64,000 nt of DNA from Enterococcus_D entomosocium (GTDB lineage: Bacteria > Bacillota > Bacilli > Lactobacillales > Enterococcaceae). This document shows, piece by piece, positions 34,519-43,895 of this stretch. The position numbers and the translations under genes were made by a program. Location: NCBI RefSeq assembly GCF_030441895.1, contig NZ_JARJAS010000001.1. The stretch is one strand, 5' to 3'. The notes under the pieces were generated by a model. The model ran no database searches, was not told the origin of the DNA, and worked only from the letters and a program-made list of their open reading frames with translations. Position 1 is the first letter of the stretch. Every line of letters starts with the position of its first letter.

Positions 34519-36171
34519 GTGAGTGCAAAAGGATCAGAAATCATTGTTGAAAGTTTAGAAAATCATCGGGTGCCTTATATCTTTGGGATTCCCGGTGCAA
34601 AAATCGATGGCGTATTTGACGTGTTGAGTGATCGGGGACCAGAGTTGATTTTGGCACGACATGAACAAAACGCGGCATTTATGGCACAAGCAATCGGTCG
34701 CCTGACAGGAGAGCCAGGAGTCGTCATTGCGACAAGTGGACCAGGAGCCAGTAATTTAGCGACTGGGTTGGTCACGGCAACTGCCGAAGGTGATCCCGTC
34801 CTGGCACTAGCAGGCCAAGTGAAGCGTTCTGACCTTTCAAAATTGACCCACCAAAGCATGAATAATGCGGCATTGTTTGCGCCGATCACGAAATTCAGCA
34901 GTGAAGTCCAAGATCCTGAAACCCTTTCTGAAAGTATTGCCAACGCCTTTCGCATCGCAAAAACAGCGAAAAAAGGGGCGAGCTTTTTATCCATTCCTCA
35001 AGATGTGACGGACGGAACCGTTCAAGGGGCAGCGATCAAACCACTATCTTCGCCTAAATTAGGCAGTGCCGATGCAGAAGATATCCAGGCACTCGTCGAT
35101 CGGATCAAAGAAGCCAAGCTGCCTGTCCTACTCTTAGGAATGCGGGCTTCAGGCGTGAAAGAAACACAAGCGATTCGTCATTTAGTTGCAAAAACTGGGT
35201 TGCCTGTCGTAGAGACCTTCCAAGGCGCTGGGATCATTTCTCGTGAATTAGAAGAGCATTTCTTTGGCCGCGTCGGCTTGTTCCGCAATCAGCCTGGTGA
35301 TATGCTGTTGAAACGCAGCGACTTAGTGATCGCTGTGGGGTACGACCCGATCGAATACGAAGCTCGCAACTGGAATGCGGAAAAAGATGCCCGCGTGATC
35401 GTCATCGATGAAGTACCGATGGAGATCGATCCATTTATGCAGCCAGAAGTTGAACTGATGGGCAGTATCGCGAAAATTATTGAACAACTATCAAAAGCCA
35501 TCGATCAGTATCACTTGACCGAAGACGCTAAAAACTATTTAACGACGCTGCAAACCAAACTCAATGAAAAACCAGCGGATGTCGAAGGCAGCAACAATAC
35601 CTTGCATCCCCTGGAAATCATTGATGCTTTGCAACAAGAAGTGACCGATGACATGACGGTGACGGTGGATGTCGGCAGCCACTACATTTGGATGGCCCGT
35701 CATTTCCGCAGTTATGAGCCACGGCATCTGCTCTTTAGTAATGGCATGCAGACTTTAGGGGTAGCTTTGCCATGGGCGATCGCGGCAGCGCTCGTGCGAC
35801 CAAATACTCAAGTGATCTCTGTATCTGGCGATGGTGGCTTCTTGTTTTCTGCCCAAGAGTTAGAAACAGCCGTCCGTTTGAAACAAAACATCATTCACTT
35901 GATTTGGAATGACGGTACCTACAATATGGTGAAATTCCAAGAAGAAATGAAATATGATCGTGCTTCTGGGGTTGATTTTGGACCAGTTGATTTCGTGAAA
36001 TATGCCGAAGCGTTTGGTGCCAAAGGCTTACGGGCAACCACCAAACAAGAATTGATGGCAGCCATCGAAGAAGGCTTTGCAACGGATGGTCCAGTGATCA
36101 TTGATATCCCTGTGGATTATTCAGACAATGCCGATCTTGGCAAAACGATCCTACCTGATCAATTTTATTAA
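34519..36171 (+). CDS. alsS: Catabolic acetolactate synthase
   Basis: A thiamine-diphosphate enzyme that condenses two pyruvates to 2-acetolactate. The 550 residues show the N-terminal PYR domain with the catalytic Glu in ARHEQNAAFMA near residue 50. A central domain lies near 185-330, and the C-terminal PP domain has GDGGFLFSAQELETA through NDGTYN. It is followed 18 bases later by acetolactate decarboxylase, which assigns it to acetoin production and not to branched-chain amino-acid synthesis. The start is GTG at 34519, after AGAGGTAATACA. Pyruvate oxidase is a possible relative, but the partner gene argues against it. Confidence 0.93.
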   Translation: MSAKGSEIIVESLENHRVPYIFGIPGAKIDGVFDVLSDRGPELILARHEQNAAFMAQAIGRLTGEPGVVIATSGPGASNLATGLVTATAEGDPVLALAGQVKRSDLSKLTHQSMNNAALFAPITKFSSEVQDPETLSESIANAFRIAKTAKKGASFLSIPQDVTDGTVQGAAIKPLSSPKLGSADAEDIQALVDRIKEAKLPVLLLGMRASGVKETQAIRHLVAKTGLPVVETFQGAGIISRELEEHFFGRVGLFRNQPGDMLLKRSDLVIAVGYDPIEYEARNWNAEKDARVIVIDEVPMEIDPFMQPEVELMGSIAKIIEQLSKAIDQYHLTEDAKNYLTTLQTKLNEKPADVEGSNNTLHPLEIIDALQQEVTDDMTVTVDVGSHYIWMARHFRSYEPRHLLFSNGMQTLGVALPWAIAAALVRPNTQVISVSGDGGFLFSAQELETAVRLKQNIIHLIWNDGTYNMVKFQEEMKYDRASGVDFGPVDFVKYAEAFGAKGLRATTKQELMAAIEEGFATDGPVIIDIPVDYSDNADLGKTILPDQFY

Positions 36172-36189
36172 GACCAAAGGAGCATCAAG

Positions 36190-36906
36190 ATGAAAGTGAA
36201 AAACAAAAGTTATTTATATCAGCATGGCACCCTAGGTGGGTTGATGCAGGATTTAATGGATGGCACGGAGCAAATCGGAAAAATGCTTGAATATGGCAAT
36301 TTTGGGATTGGTACTTTGGCTGGTTCCAATGGTGAAGTGATTATTTTAGATGGTGAAATCTACCATGTAGACGAGTCGGGCAAGGTACAAGTGCTCCAAG
36401 GAAATGAAGGAACCCCCTATGCGGCAGTCGTTGATTTTTCTGCGGCGAAGCACCTGCAGGTCAGCCAAGAAATGACCGATGAAGAAGTGAAAAACCACGT
36501 CCTGACAGAAGTCAGCCCGAATTTGTTTTCCGCTGTCAAGATTCATGGGGTATTTACCAAGATGCACGTCCGCGTTGCCCCAAAGCAAGAAAAACCGTAC
36601 CCAAAATTCATTGAGATCATCCAGCATCAGCCGGAATTTCAAGCAGAAGATATCAGCGGCACGATCGTCGGGTTCTTTACCCCGTTGCTGTTCCACGGTG
36701 CTGCGGCCGCCGGTTTCCATTTGCATTTTATTAGTGATGATCGCACATTTGCTGGTCATGTCTTAGACTTTGAAGTGGCAGCTGGCGAAGTCGAATTGAT
36801 GGAACTAGCCGAATTTCGTCAGCATTTTCCTATCGACAACCAAGACTACTTGCAGCGGGAGATCGATGTCGCAAAAATCGCCAAGGATATTGAAGCTGCC
36901 GAATAA
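36190..36906 (+). CDS. budA: Alpha-acetolactate decarboxylase
   Basis: A zinc enzyme (also called AlsD or AldC) that decarboxylates 2-acetolactate to acetoin. The 238 residues include the metal-binding histidines in AGFHLHFIS and in FAGHVLDF, and the family start YQHGTLGGLM. The ATG follows CAAAGGAGCATCAAG. With alsS it forms a two-gene acetoin operon that drains excess pyruvate and limits acidification. Confidence 0.96.
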   Translation: MKVKNKSYLYQHGTLGGLMQDLMDGTEQIGKMLEYGNFGIGTLAGSNGEVIILDGEIYHVDESGKVQVLQGNEGTPYAAVVDFSAAKHLQVSQEMTDEEVKNHVLTEVSPNLFSAVKIHGVFTKMHVRVAPKQEKPYPKFIEIIQHQPEFQAEDISGTIVGFFTPLLFHGAAAAGFHLHFISDDRTFAGHVLDFEVAAGEVELMELAEFRQHFPIDNQDYLQREIDVAKIAKDIEAAE

Positions 36907-36967
36907 GTAGCAGGCAGCAAAAAATAATTGATCGCCAGTAGAGTGGTCTCGGATCGAATGGAACGCA

Positions 36968-37003
36968 AAGCAGCAGTGAAGCCAACGCTTCACTGCTTTT
37001 TTG
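36968..37003 (+). terminator. Terminator after acetoin operon
   Basis: GCAGTGAAGC and GCTTCACTGC pair around CAACG-type loop bases, followed by TTTTTT. Confidence 0.85.
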
Positions 37004-37119
37004 TGCTTCCTTTTATTCATGAGGCTTGCTGCAAAACCTGGATACTTCGATAGAAAAGTTGGGGAATGGTCAAAAATCTGAATTAATTCTTATTTACGAG
37101 CAAATAAATTGATATATTT

Positions 37120-37134
37120 TAAGAATAATGATAA
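37120..37134. promoter_or_regulatory. Candidate PerR box before catalase
   Basis: TAAGAATAATGATAA matches the PerR consensus TTATAATNATTATAA at 11 of 14 defined positions and lies 75 bases before katA. Peroxide control of katA is usual in Firmicutes, but binding here is inferred. Confidence 0.45.
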
Positions 37135-37208
37135 TTTTTGTACTAATTTGAAGTATTTTGTTGAGAGTAATTGCACTTGACTGATTTTATAGAGAAAAGA
37201 GGAAAGAT

Positions 37209-38639
37209 ATGAAAAAAAAGTTGACGACTGCGCAAGGAGCCAGTGTAGCGGATAACCAGAATTCTTTGACAGCGGGGCGCCGTGGCCCAGTGTTGATTCA
37301 AGATGTCCATTTGCTAGAAAAACTGGCACATTTTAATCGTGAGCGGATTCCCGAACGGGTCGTTCATGCGAAAGGTGCGGGGGCTCATGGGGTCTTCCGA
37401 GTAACAAACGACGTAACGATGTACACGAAAGCGGCGTTTCTTTCAGCCATCGGGAAAGAAACGGAGATGTTTATTCGCTTTTCAACGGTTGCCGGAGAAC
37501 TAGGGTCTGCGGATACGTTGCGCGATCCTCGGGGGTTTGCGGTTAAATTTTACACGGAAGCGGGGAATTATGATCTCGTGGGCAATAATACCCCGATTTT
37601 CTTTATTCGTGATCCGTTGAAGTTTCCTGATTTTATCCATACCCAAAAAAGAGACCCGCGAACGCACTTGAAAAATCCAGAGGCGGTATGGGATTTTTGG
37701 TCCCATTCACCGGAATCCCTCCATCAAGTCAGCCTGTTGATGGGGGATCGGGGCTTACCGGCAACCTTTCGTCATATGCATGGGTATGGGAGCCATACAT
37801 TCGCTTGGCTCAACGCAGAGGGAGAACGCTTTTGGGTGAAATATCATTTTCGGACGGATCAAGGCATTATGAACATGAGTGCGGCACTCGCAGCAGAACT
37901 TGCGGGAAGCAATCCTGATTATCATATTGAAGATCTATATAAAGCGATTGAGGCAAAGGAGTATCCTTCTTGGACACTCTATGTTCAAATCATTCCCTTT
38001 GAAGAAGGTTGGTCAGCTGCCGTCAATCTTTTTGATGTGACCAAAACAGTCTCACAAAAAGACTATCCGCTGATTGAAGTGGGACGAATGACTTTGAATC
38101 GCAATCCAGAGAACTATTTCAACGAAGTCGAGCAAGTCACTTTTTCACCGGGCAATATCGTTCCAGGGATTGATTTTTCTCCGGACAAACTATTGCAAGG
38201 TCGGCTGTTTGCTTACGGTGATGCGCATCGTTATCGAGTTGGACCCAACAGCAGCCAGTTGCCGATCAATACGCCAAAAGCGCCTGTCCATAATCACCAA
38301 CAGGACGGTTTCATGAATACCAAAACGAATTCTTCAGGGATCAATTATGAACCGAACAGTTTCGATGGCATCAAAGAAAACCCGCATGCCAAGGGCATCC
38401 ACTATTCGTTAGAAGGAGAGATCGGTTCCTTTGATTACGATGAAGACTATTATAGCCAAGCAGGTGATTTTTATCGTTTGCTCTCAGAAGAAGAACGAAC
38501 ACGTTTAATTCAAACGATTGCGGGAAGTTTGGGACAGGTTCAAAATCAACAGATCAAAGAACGGCAGGTCATGCATTTTTACCGTGCGGACCCAGAATAC
38601 GGCAGACGAATCGCTGAAGCGATCGATGTGAACATTTAA
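37209..38639 (+). CDS. katA: Heme catalase (monofunctional, clade 3-like)
   Basis: A 476-residue catalase that splits hydrogen peroxide into water and oxygen. The distal His53 is in RVVHAKGAGAHG, the Asn is in DLVGNNTPIFF and the proximal heme-ligand Tyr is in RLFAYGDAHRYR. The length fits small-subunit catalases. Enterococci generally do not make heme, so activity should depend on heme uptake. The ATG follows AGAGGAAAGAT. A small membrane protein gene starts 16 bases after the stop codon. Confidence 0.96.
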   Translation: MKKKLTTAQGASVADNQNSLTAGRRGPVLIQDVHLLEKLAHFNRERIPERVVHAKGAGAHGVFRVTNDVTMYTKAAFLSAIGKETEMFIRFSTVAGELGSADTLRDPRGFAVKFYTEAGNYDLVGNNTPIFFIRDPLKFPDFIHTQKRDPRTHLKNPEAVWDFWSHSPESLHQVSLLMGDRGLPATFRHMHGYGSHTFAWLNAEGERFWVKYHFRTDQGIMNMSAALAAELAGSNPDYHIEDLYKAIEAKEYPSWTLYVQIIPFEEGWSAAVNLFDVTKTVSQKDYPLIEVGRMTLNRNPENYFNEVEQVTFSPGNIVPGIDFSPDKLLQGRLFAYGDAHRYRVGPNSSQLPINTPKAPVHNHQQDGFMNTKTNSSGINYEPNSFDGIKENPHAKGIHYSLEGEIGSFDYDEDYYSQAGDFYRLLSEEERTRLIQTIAGSLGQVQNQQIKERQVMHFYRADPEYGRRIAEAIDVNI

Positions 38640-38655
38640 GAAAGGAGGAAAAAGA

Positions 38656-38919
38656 ATGTTACTTTTACATGTAGTTTTTGGTCTTTTATCTTTTGTCGGA
38701 GCAATGATGCTGGGGGTGGCCTTTAAAGGGCAGCTGCGAGAGCTTTCAAGGCTTCAGCAATGGGCAGTCGGTTTGAGTTATACGGGCACGCTGTTGACGG
38801 CGATTTTGGGGATCTTGTCTGCATCTTCTCATCCAATCATCGTACTCATGACCCTCGTAGGCGCACTGGCTTTTACGAAACGGACATTTTTAAGTGCAGA
38901 TCAATCCAAAGAGCAATGA
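38656..38919 (+). CDS. Small three-helix membrane protein, co-transcribed with katA
   Basis: An 87-residue protein almost wholly made of three hydrophobic helices (about residues 2-22, 34-54 and 57-75) with a polar tail. The ATG follows GAAAGGAGGAAAAAGA, and the 16-base gap to katA implies one transcript. I do not recognise the family. Position suggests a role tied to peroxide or heme, but nothing in the sequence proves it. Confidence 0.75.
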   Translation: MLLLHVVFGLLSFVGAMMLGVAFKGQLRELSRLQQWAVGLSYTGTLLTAILGILSASSHPIIVLMTLVGALAFTKRTFLSADQSKEQ

Positions 38920-38973
38920 TTGCTGATAGTAGCGGCGTAGAAGGAAAAAGCGTACTTGATTCATTGGAAAAGT

Positions 38974-39020
38974 CCCATATAAAGCTGCTTCCACTAAAAA
39001 AGAACAGCTTTATATGGGAG
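38974..39020. repeat. Perfect 15-base inverted repeat after katA operon
   Basis: TCCCATATAAAGCTG and CAGCTTTATATGGGA are exact complements with a 17-base loop. No T-run follows on either strand, so it is not a standard terminator. It could protect the katA mRNA 3' end or act as a weak transcription end. Confidence 0.6.
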
Positions 39021-39102
39021 GATTAGTCAGGCGTTCGTTTAAAGGCGACAAGGAAATATCAATTCTCTTTCTTTGGAGAAGCGGCGTGAATGATTGGAAT
39101 TA

Positions 39103-40596
39103 CTACGTATTATCAAGAACGACCAACCGCAAAATTCTCGGATTGATTCGATTCAAAAGATAATTCCAATCGGCAGCGTCGGGTATTGATTTTAATAAGA
39201 CACTTTCAACATCCAGTAAGTATTCAGTGGCGTATTCGGAGTAGTTAGTAATGAGAAAATTAATGTTTTTTTCTTTTAAATACTCGTGGGAGAGTTCGTT
39301 TGAATCAGGGTAGTACATTTCATGATAAACGCCAAGATATTTTCGGATAATACTTTCGGCGTACTCACAAACATACTCGTTACCTTCAAAAATAACAGCT
39401 ATAGTTCTCCGTGTGCCCCAATTCTCTTCAATGATGGCTTCCATGTGGAAGGTGAGACTTGCACAAAAATCATCCAAATGGTCGAAAGAATAGAGTGTTT
39501 TCACAAGAGGATGTGAGAGCAAAAACTGGCGATTTTTTTTATATTCAGCCGCAAATTTTTCTTTGACGAAAGCATTCAAATCATCGATGTTGACGTTCAT
39601 CGTTGGCGATAACAACTCACGAAGCTTAAAAATAGTGAAGAATGACTCTAACCAAAGCAAATCTTTTTGTTCATCAAAGCTGTTGCCGCGATTTTGGGTA
39701 TAGAAATCAGCAGTGATTTGTTTGATCGCGGGCCAGTGGTTATAGTTAAGACAAAACACTTTGCTTGTTTCTAGATCGGTGTTGAGTTTGCGACGACAAA
39801 TGATGCAAGTCAAAAGATAGATTGCTTCTTCTTGAGGAAACTCAAAGGTAAAATAACGCTGGATAATCTTTTTAAGGTCCTCATAATTTGAAAGTAAACC
39901 ATTTTTTTTAACTAACTCGCTTAGTTCTGGAGAGGGGGCAGCAAGTAAACCGCGTTTGCTGCGCTCCACGCTAATATAAAGGATATAAGCAAAATAAGAA
40001 AACGAAGAGCTCTGTAAGGCCTTCGTTTCCAAAAGGTCAGTGATTTCCATCACCGCATCTTGTACATGGATCGAGGGAAATAACGTGTGGACATTAATGT
40101 CAGACTCGTAGTAAAAAAGACAGAAAAATTTTCGTATATCGATCTCCGAACCTGCCAAAGAGACGGGATCCGTTTTGATTTTTAAACAGAAAGGGGATAA
40201 AAATGGCTGTATTTTCCGGAAGTAGCTGATCAGCGCTTGTTCAGAAATATTAAGCGTTAAGCTCCAATCAAAGAGGGTTTGCTGCTCATCATAAAAAATA
40301 CTTTCTAAAATCTGGAAAATCGGTTCATCTTTTATCAATTCTTGCTTTTGCTTTCGATACCTATCATGATCGATTTCTTCAAAAAGATACCCGATTTTTG
40401 CTGTATGGATCGCCATAGCCCCTTTAAAATACTCTCGCAAGCTAGCAATGTCAGTAATCAACGTACGCGTACTGCTCTCGGTCACTTCAGCGAGTTCTCC
40501 CAGTGTACGGGAGGGACTTTTCTCAAATTCATTCAACAATTGCAGCCAGCGAATCAACGTACGATTTCGCATGAATTTTAATTGAAATGTTTTCAT
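39103..40596 (-). CDS. Mga-family regulator 1
   Basis: A 497-residue virulence-type regulator of the Mga/AtxA architecture. The N-terminal HTH region is at about residues 10-65 (LGELAEVTESSTRTLITDIA) and a second HTH is near 110-130. A PRD-like helical middle lies at about 170-390. An EIIB-like end has TIAVIFEGNEYVCEYAE and LITNYSEYATE. PRD and EIIB-like modules can be phosphorylated by the PTS and tie activity to sugar supply. The ATG follows TCGGAGGCTGAC. It is divergent from the peptidoglycan hydrolase gene and has the same length as its paralog at 43896. Confidence 0.85.
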   Translation of the reverse strand: MKTFQLKFMRNRTLIRWLQLLNEFEKSPSRTLGELAEVTESSTRTLITDIASLREYFKGAMAIHTAKIGYLFEEIDHDRYRKQKQELIKDEPIFQILESIFYDEQQTLFDWSLTLNISEQALISYFRKIQPFLSPFCLKIKTDPVSLAGSEIDIRKFFCLFYYESDINVHTLFPSIHVQDAVMEITDLLETKALQSSSFSYFAYILYISVERSKRGLLAAPSPELSELVKKNGLLSNYEDLKKIIQRYFTFEFPQEEAIYLLTCIICRRKLNTDLETSKVFCLNYNHWPAIKQITADFYTQNRGNSFDEQKDLLWLESFFTIFKLRELLSPTMNVNIDDLNAFVKEKFAAEYKKNRQFLLSHPLVKTLYSFDHLDDFCASLTFHMEAIIEENWGTRRTIAVIFEGNEYVCEYAESIIRKYLGVYHEMYYPDSNELSHEYLKEKNINFLITNYSEYATEYLLDVESVLLKSIPDAADWNYLLNRINPRILRLVVLDNT

Positions 40597-41187
40597 GTCA
40601 GCCTCCGAAAAATAAGTTTAAATAATTATAGCATAATCATTTACACAGAGAATGAAACGTTCAACTGTTAGGCGTTCTTGCCACAGTGCCTTGAAGACTC
40701 TGACTACCAGCAGAACATTTCCGGGAATATCAATCGTTCACGGTAAGTATAGCAAGGACCTGAGAAACCAATTGCCAAAAATCATACATAAACTTGAGAA
40801 AACGAAGCGCTAATAGAAAGGCTCCAAACGCTAGATAAAAAGCTAATGAAGCAAGAAAAGACGATAAAAACACAGTTTTTGAACTGGCAGTTGCCCATTT
40901 GAAAAACTGTGTTTTTTTCTGATGACGCCAGAGGATCTTAGGCAACAGAAAGAAAAAGCTGCAACCCAGACTCGATAACGAATTGGATGCAAAACGTGAT
41001 CCTTTACCAGTAGACCCATTCTTCCAACAACTCGTTCTCTTTGACAAGCACGGGAGTCATTTGCTTGAGTCGAAAAAACGAAGCGTAGTATAATAAAAGA
41101 GAATTGATATTTATTTACTATTTGGATGACAACATGTTTTTTTGATAGAGGTTGTTAAGTGAAAAAAGGAGAGAAAGGAAATCGCCT
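40597..41187. other. Divergent intergenic region, 591 bases
   Basis: It lies between Mga regulator 1 and the peptidoglycan hydrolase. It contains the hairpin at 40866-40918 and no gene I can support. A 105-codon open frame on the minus strand crosses the hairpin and lacks a ribosome binding site. Confidence 0.4.
40866..40918. terminator. Orphan terminator-like hairpin in a divergent gap
   Basis: AAAAACACAGTTTTT and AAAAACTGTGTTTTT form a perfect 15-pair stem with a 21-base loop, followed by a T-run. Both adjacent genes point away from it, so it would end an unannotated short transcript if functional. Confidence 0.5.
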
Positions 41188-42705
41188 ATGAAGCATTCGC
41201 AAAAAGGGGTAGCGCTTCTTTTGGTTTGCGGACAACTTTTAGCTGGTGTGCCAGTTTCAGCTGCGGTTGTTGCATCGGAAGGTACGATCGTTGCCCAAAC
41301 ATCAGAAACAGCTGCACAAGAAAGTGACAGTAGCAGCACAGCAGGGACGGTTGAAGAAACTGCTCCAGCAGGGGAAGGACAAGTGTCCGATTCGGAGCAA
41401 GGATCGGCACCTGTAGAAAGTGTACCAGAAGGATCTGAGACAGCGCCGGAGGGAACAGAGCAAACCGAAGAACCAACCCCAGATCCCCAACCGACGCCAG
41501 AACCGAAACCAGAGCCGAAACCAGAGCCAGAACTACCGAGTAAGCCAGAGCCTTCTCAGCCAGAAGAACCAACCCCAGCACCGAAACCAGAAAAACCAAC
41601 ACAGCCTGAAGCGCCCAAACCTGAGACGCAGCCAGAGAAGCCCCAACCGTCAAAACCTGTAGAAACGCAACCGACACCAGAAGAAAATAGGGGAGCAAGT
41701 CAAGAAACACCGGCGGCTGTGTCTCCGATCATACCACCAAGTACCCAAGCACCAAGCGGGCCAAGTCAATCCGATCCTATAACGCAGCAAGGTAGCGAAA
41801 CGAGCTTGACGGTCACACCAGTAAAAGAAGTGTGGGATTTTATCCAAGAAATCGGCGAAGATGCTCGGGAAATTGGCTTGAAAAATGATTTGTACGCTTC
41901 TGTCATGATTGCACAGGCTATTTTAGAATCAGGTGGCGGGCAAAGCAGACTGAGTCAGGCGCCGTATTTCAATCTCTTTGGTATCAAAGGAACCTATCAC
42001 GGACAGGGTGTTGCCTTTCGGACACAAGAAGATGATGGTTCGGGAAATCACTACACAATCACGGCAACGTTCCGCCAATATACTGGCTACAAAGAGTCAT
42101 TGATGGACTATGCTCGTTTGTTGAAAGAAGGGGTCGGGCAGCAGTCTGATTTTTATAAAGGCGTATGGAAATCAGAAGCGACTTCTTATCAAGAGGCTGC
42201 CCGTTATTTGACTGGTCGGTATGCCACAGATACGACGTATGATCAAAAGCTGACAGCTTTGATCGAAGCCTATGCGTTGACTCGTTATGATCAGAAAAAA
42301 CCTGATGTGACCGCAAGTGAGACGTATCTTTTTCCTGTTGAAAAAGCCGTTGTCACTTCTACCTTTGGTCCACGTTGGGGAAGTTTTCATCGAGGTGTTG
42401 ACTTTGCCGCAGCGTTTGGGACACCCATCATGGCGAGTCAATCTGGAACGGTCATCCGTTCAGAGGTTCATCCTTCTTGGGGGAATTATGTAGCGATTCT
42501 CCATGAGGACGGGATGACGACACTCTATGCTCACAATCAACAGAACCTTGTGAAGGTTGGTCAACAAGTGGAACAAGGAGAAACGATTGCGCTCATGGGT
42601 AGTACGGGCAATAGCACAGGCGCACACCTGCACTTTGAAGTCAGTGCATCGCCTAGTTTGAGCCAAGCGAAATTGGTCGATCCAATCGCTTTTTTAACAA
42701 AATAA
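41188..42705 (+). CDS. Secreted peptidoglycan hydrolase: GH73 glucosaminidase fused to M23 endopeptidase
   Basis: A 505-residue two-enzyme autolysin. A Sec signal peptide covers about residues 1-27 (ending PVSAA). A Ser/Glu then Pro/Glu/Lys-rich linker spans about 40-205 with many PEP and PKPE repeats. A GH73 glucosaminidase lies at about 215-365 (SVMIAQAILESGGGQS, FNLFGIKG). An M23/LytM metalloendopeptidase lies at about 385-500 with zinc ligands in HRGVDFAA and HLHFEV. It would cut both glycan and peptide bonds of the wall. No LPXTG anchor is visible. The ATG at 41188 follows GAAAGGAAATCGCCT. It is divergent from Mga regulator 1, which may control it. Confidence 0.92.
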   Translation: MKHSQKGVALLLVCGQLLAGVPVSAAVVASEGTIVAQTSETAAQESDSSSTAGTVEETAPAGEGQVSDSEQGSAPVESVPEGSETAPEGTEQTEEPTPDPQPTPEPKPEPKPEPELPSKPEPSQPEEPTPAPKPEKPTQPEAPKPETQPEKPQPSKPVETQPTPEENRGASQETPAAVSPIIPPSTQAPSGPSQSDPITQQGSETSLTVTPVKEVWDFIQEIGEDAREIGLKNDLYASVMIAQAILESGGGQSRLSQAPYFNLFGIKGTYHGQGVAFRTQEDDGSGNHYTITATFRQYTGYKESLMDYARLLKEGVGQQSDFYKGVWKSEATSYQEAARYLTGRYATDTTYDQKLTALIEAYALTRYDQKKPDVTASETYLFPVEKAVVTSTFGPRWGSFHRGVDFAAAFGTPIMASQSGTVIRSEVHPSWGNYVAILHEDGMTTLYAHNQQNLVKVGQQVEQGETIALMGSTGNSTGAHLHFEVSASPSLSQAKLVDPIAFLTK

Positions 42706-42712
42706 GGATTGC

Positions 42713-42748
42713 CGAAAAGAGAGTATCGTGGATACTTTCTTTTTTTGT
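42713..42748 (+). terminator. Terminator after the GH73-M23 gene
   Basis: GAAAAGAGAGTATC and GATACTTTCTTTTT pair around GTG, followed by TTTT. Confidence 0.8.
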
Positions 42749-43201
42749 CTTTTTCCAGCAATTTTTTGGGAGCAACGATTTTAATTTTTTTTTCATGAAA
42801 ACCGAAAAAATGTTTAAAAAAATCGTGCATAGATTCTTTATAATTTTCACATAACCGTAACAGTTGCTAACCCATAAACTGGCGTGAACAGATCGGTCAG
42901 CCAGCAGCACAAATGGTAGGTTCGAATGCTATTGATGATGAGCGGAGAAGCAAAATCGTTACAGTTGTTACCCCTACGAATAAAAACTTGCTAACGAAGT
43001 AGGGGAGCGAATAATCAGGAAGTGCATCAATTATAAGTCTACTCCTTTTTTTCTAATCAGTATTGATCGTTGAAAAGAACTAACAAGAAATGATTAACCA
43101 TAAAAAAGTAGAAGAGATAAATGAGCTGCTCTTTTTTTCTGTTAAACGAAAAGAATGTTTTACACAGTGATGCATAAAATAAAAAAAGAGGGGAACATTT
43201 T
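42749..43201. other. Intergenic region with repeated GTnACAGTTGnTA motif
   Basis: In 453 bases there are two related direct copies, GTAACAGTTGCTAACCC (42857-42873) and GTTACAGTTGTTACCCC (42958-42974), spaced 101 bases apart. A CCCCTAC/GTAGGGG hairpin at about 42971-43003 follows the second copy. No gene is evident. These may be binding sites for a neighbouring regulator. Confidence 0.4.
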
Positions 43202-43606
43202 ATGAGAATAAATAAAACGGATTTTGAGACAGTGATGGCCAATAGCGAATTTTTAGACTATTACTGTCAATTATTTGAACAAAACGGTGAACGATCCGTC
43301 ACAGATAAGCAATTAGAAAAATTACACTATTTGATTCAAAAGCAGGTGGCACTAACGATTCAAAAGAATGCGAGCTATTCCTTTTTTACACAAACATACA
43401 AGCTGCCGCAAACACTCGTAAAGGATTACCAACTGTTAGCGGAATGTACCGAGAGGCTTTCAAAAATAGAAATGGATCAGTTGATACCCAAACAATTTAT
43501 TGAACAGGACTTTAATGTGCAGATGAAAAAAGTAAGTCAAGAAACGCAATATGAACAGCTTTTAAACATCATGACAGACACATTTAGACAAATAAAGAAA
43601 ACATAG
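43202..43606 (+). CDS. Hypothetical protein, helical
   Basis: A 134-residue protein with no signal peptide or membrane segment. It is mostly polar and predicted helical (LDYYCQLFEQNGERSVTDKQ). I do not recognise a family. The ATG is 8 bases after AGAGGGGAAC, a good ribosome binding site. It lies between the peptidoglycan hydrolase and Mga regulator 2 on the same strand. Confidence 0.65.
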   Translation: MRINKTDFETVMANSEFLDYYCQLFEQNGERSVTDKQLEKLHYLIQKQVALTIQKNASYSFFTQTYKLPQTLVKDYQLLAECTERLSKIEMDQLIPKQFIEQDFNVQMKKVSQETQYEQLLNIMTDTFRQIKKT

Positions 43607-43895
43607 GTGATTTTCAACATAGCAGTTTTTTTCCAAAATGAAGCAAATAATACAAAGAATTTTCTTATTCCTTAAGCAGAATCTGATGAAAGTAAAAGCG
43701 AAATCCTTGCACTATTTTTAATAGCCGATAAAATAATTGTTATAAGACAGTAGTCTGGACACAACGCTTTTTTTCATCAGTCTATGAAAAAACCGATTTT
43801 TTATGTAGGATGAAAACCGATATAATGAGACTGCTTAGGCGCCTTTCATGCGTAAATTAGCCGCAAAAAAGAAATTCTTAGTAAGGAGCTTATGT

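Noticed and set aside
34519..36171. Pyruvate oxidase instead of acetolactate synthase
   Set aside because: The family resemblance is shared, but the next gene is a clear acetolactate decarboxylase, which fits catabolic acetolactate synthase.
40730..41047. 105-codon minus-strand frame with hydrophobic C-terminus in the Mga/autolysin gap
   Set aside because: It needs a TTG start without a ribosome binding site, and it crosses the 40866-40918 hairpin, whose arms would encode its middle. Composition looks accidental.
41186..41710. Long minus-strand open frame opposite the autolysin linker
   Set aside because: The Pro/Glu/Lys-rich repeat on the plus strand leaves the other strand free of stops. 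No start signal is present.
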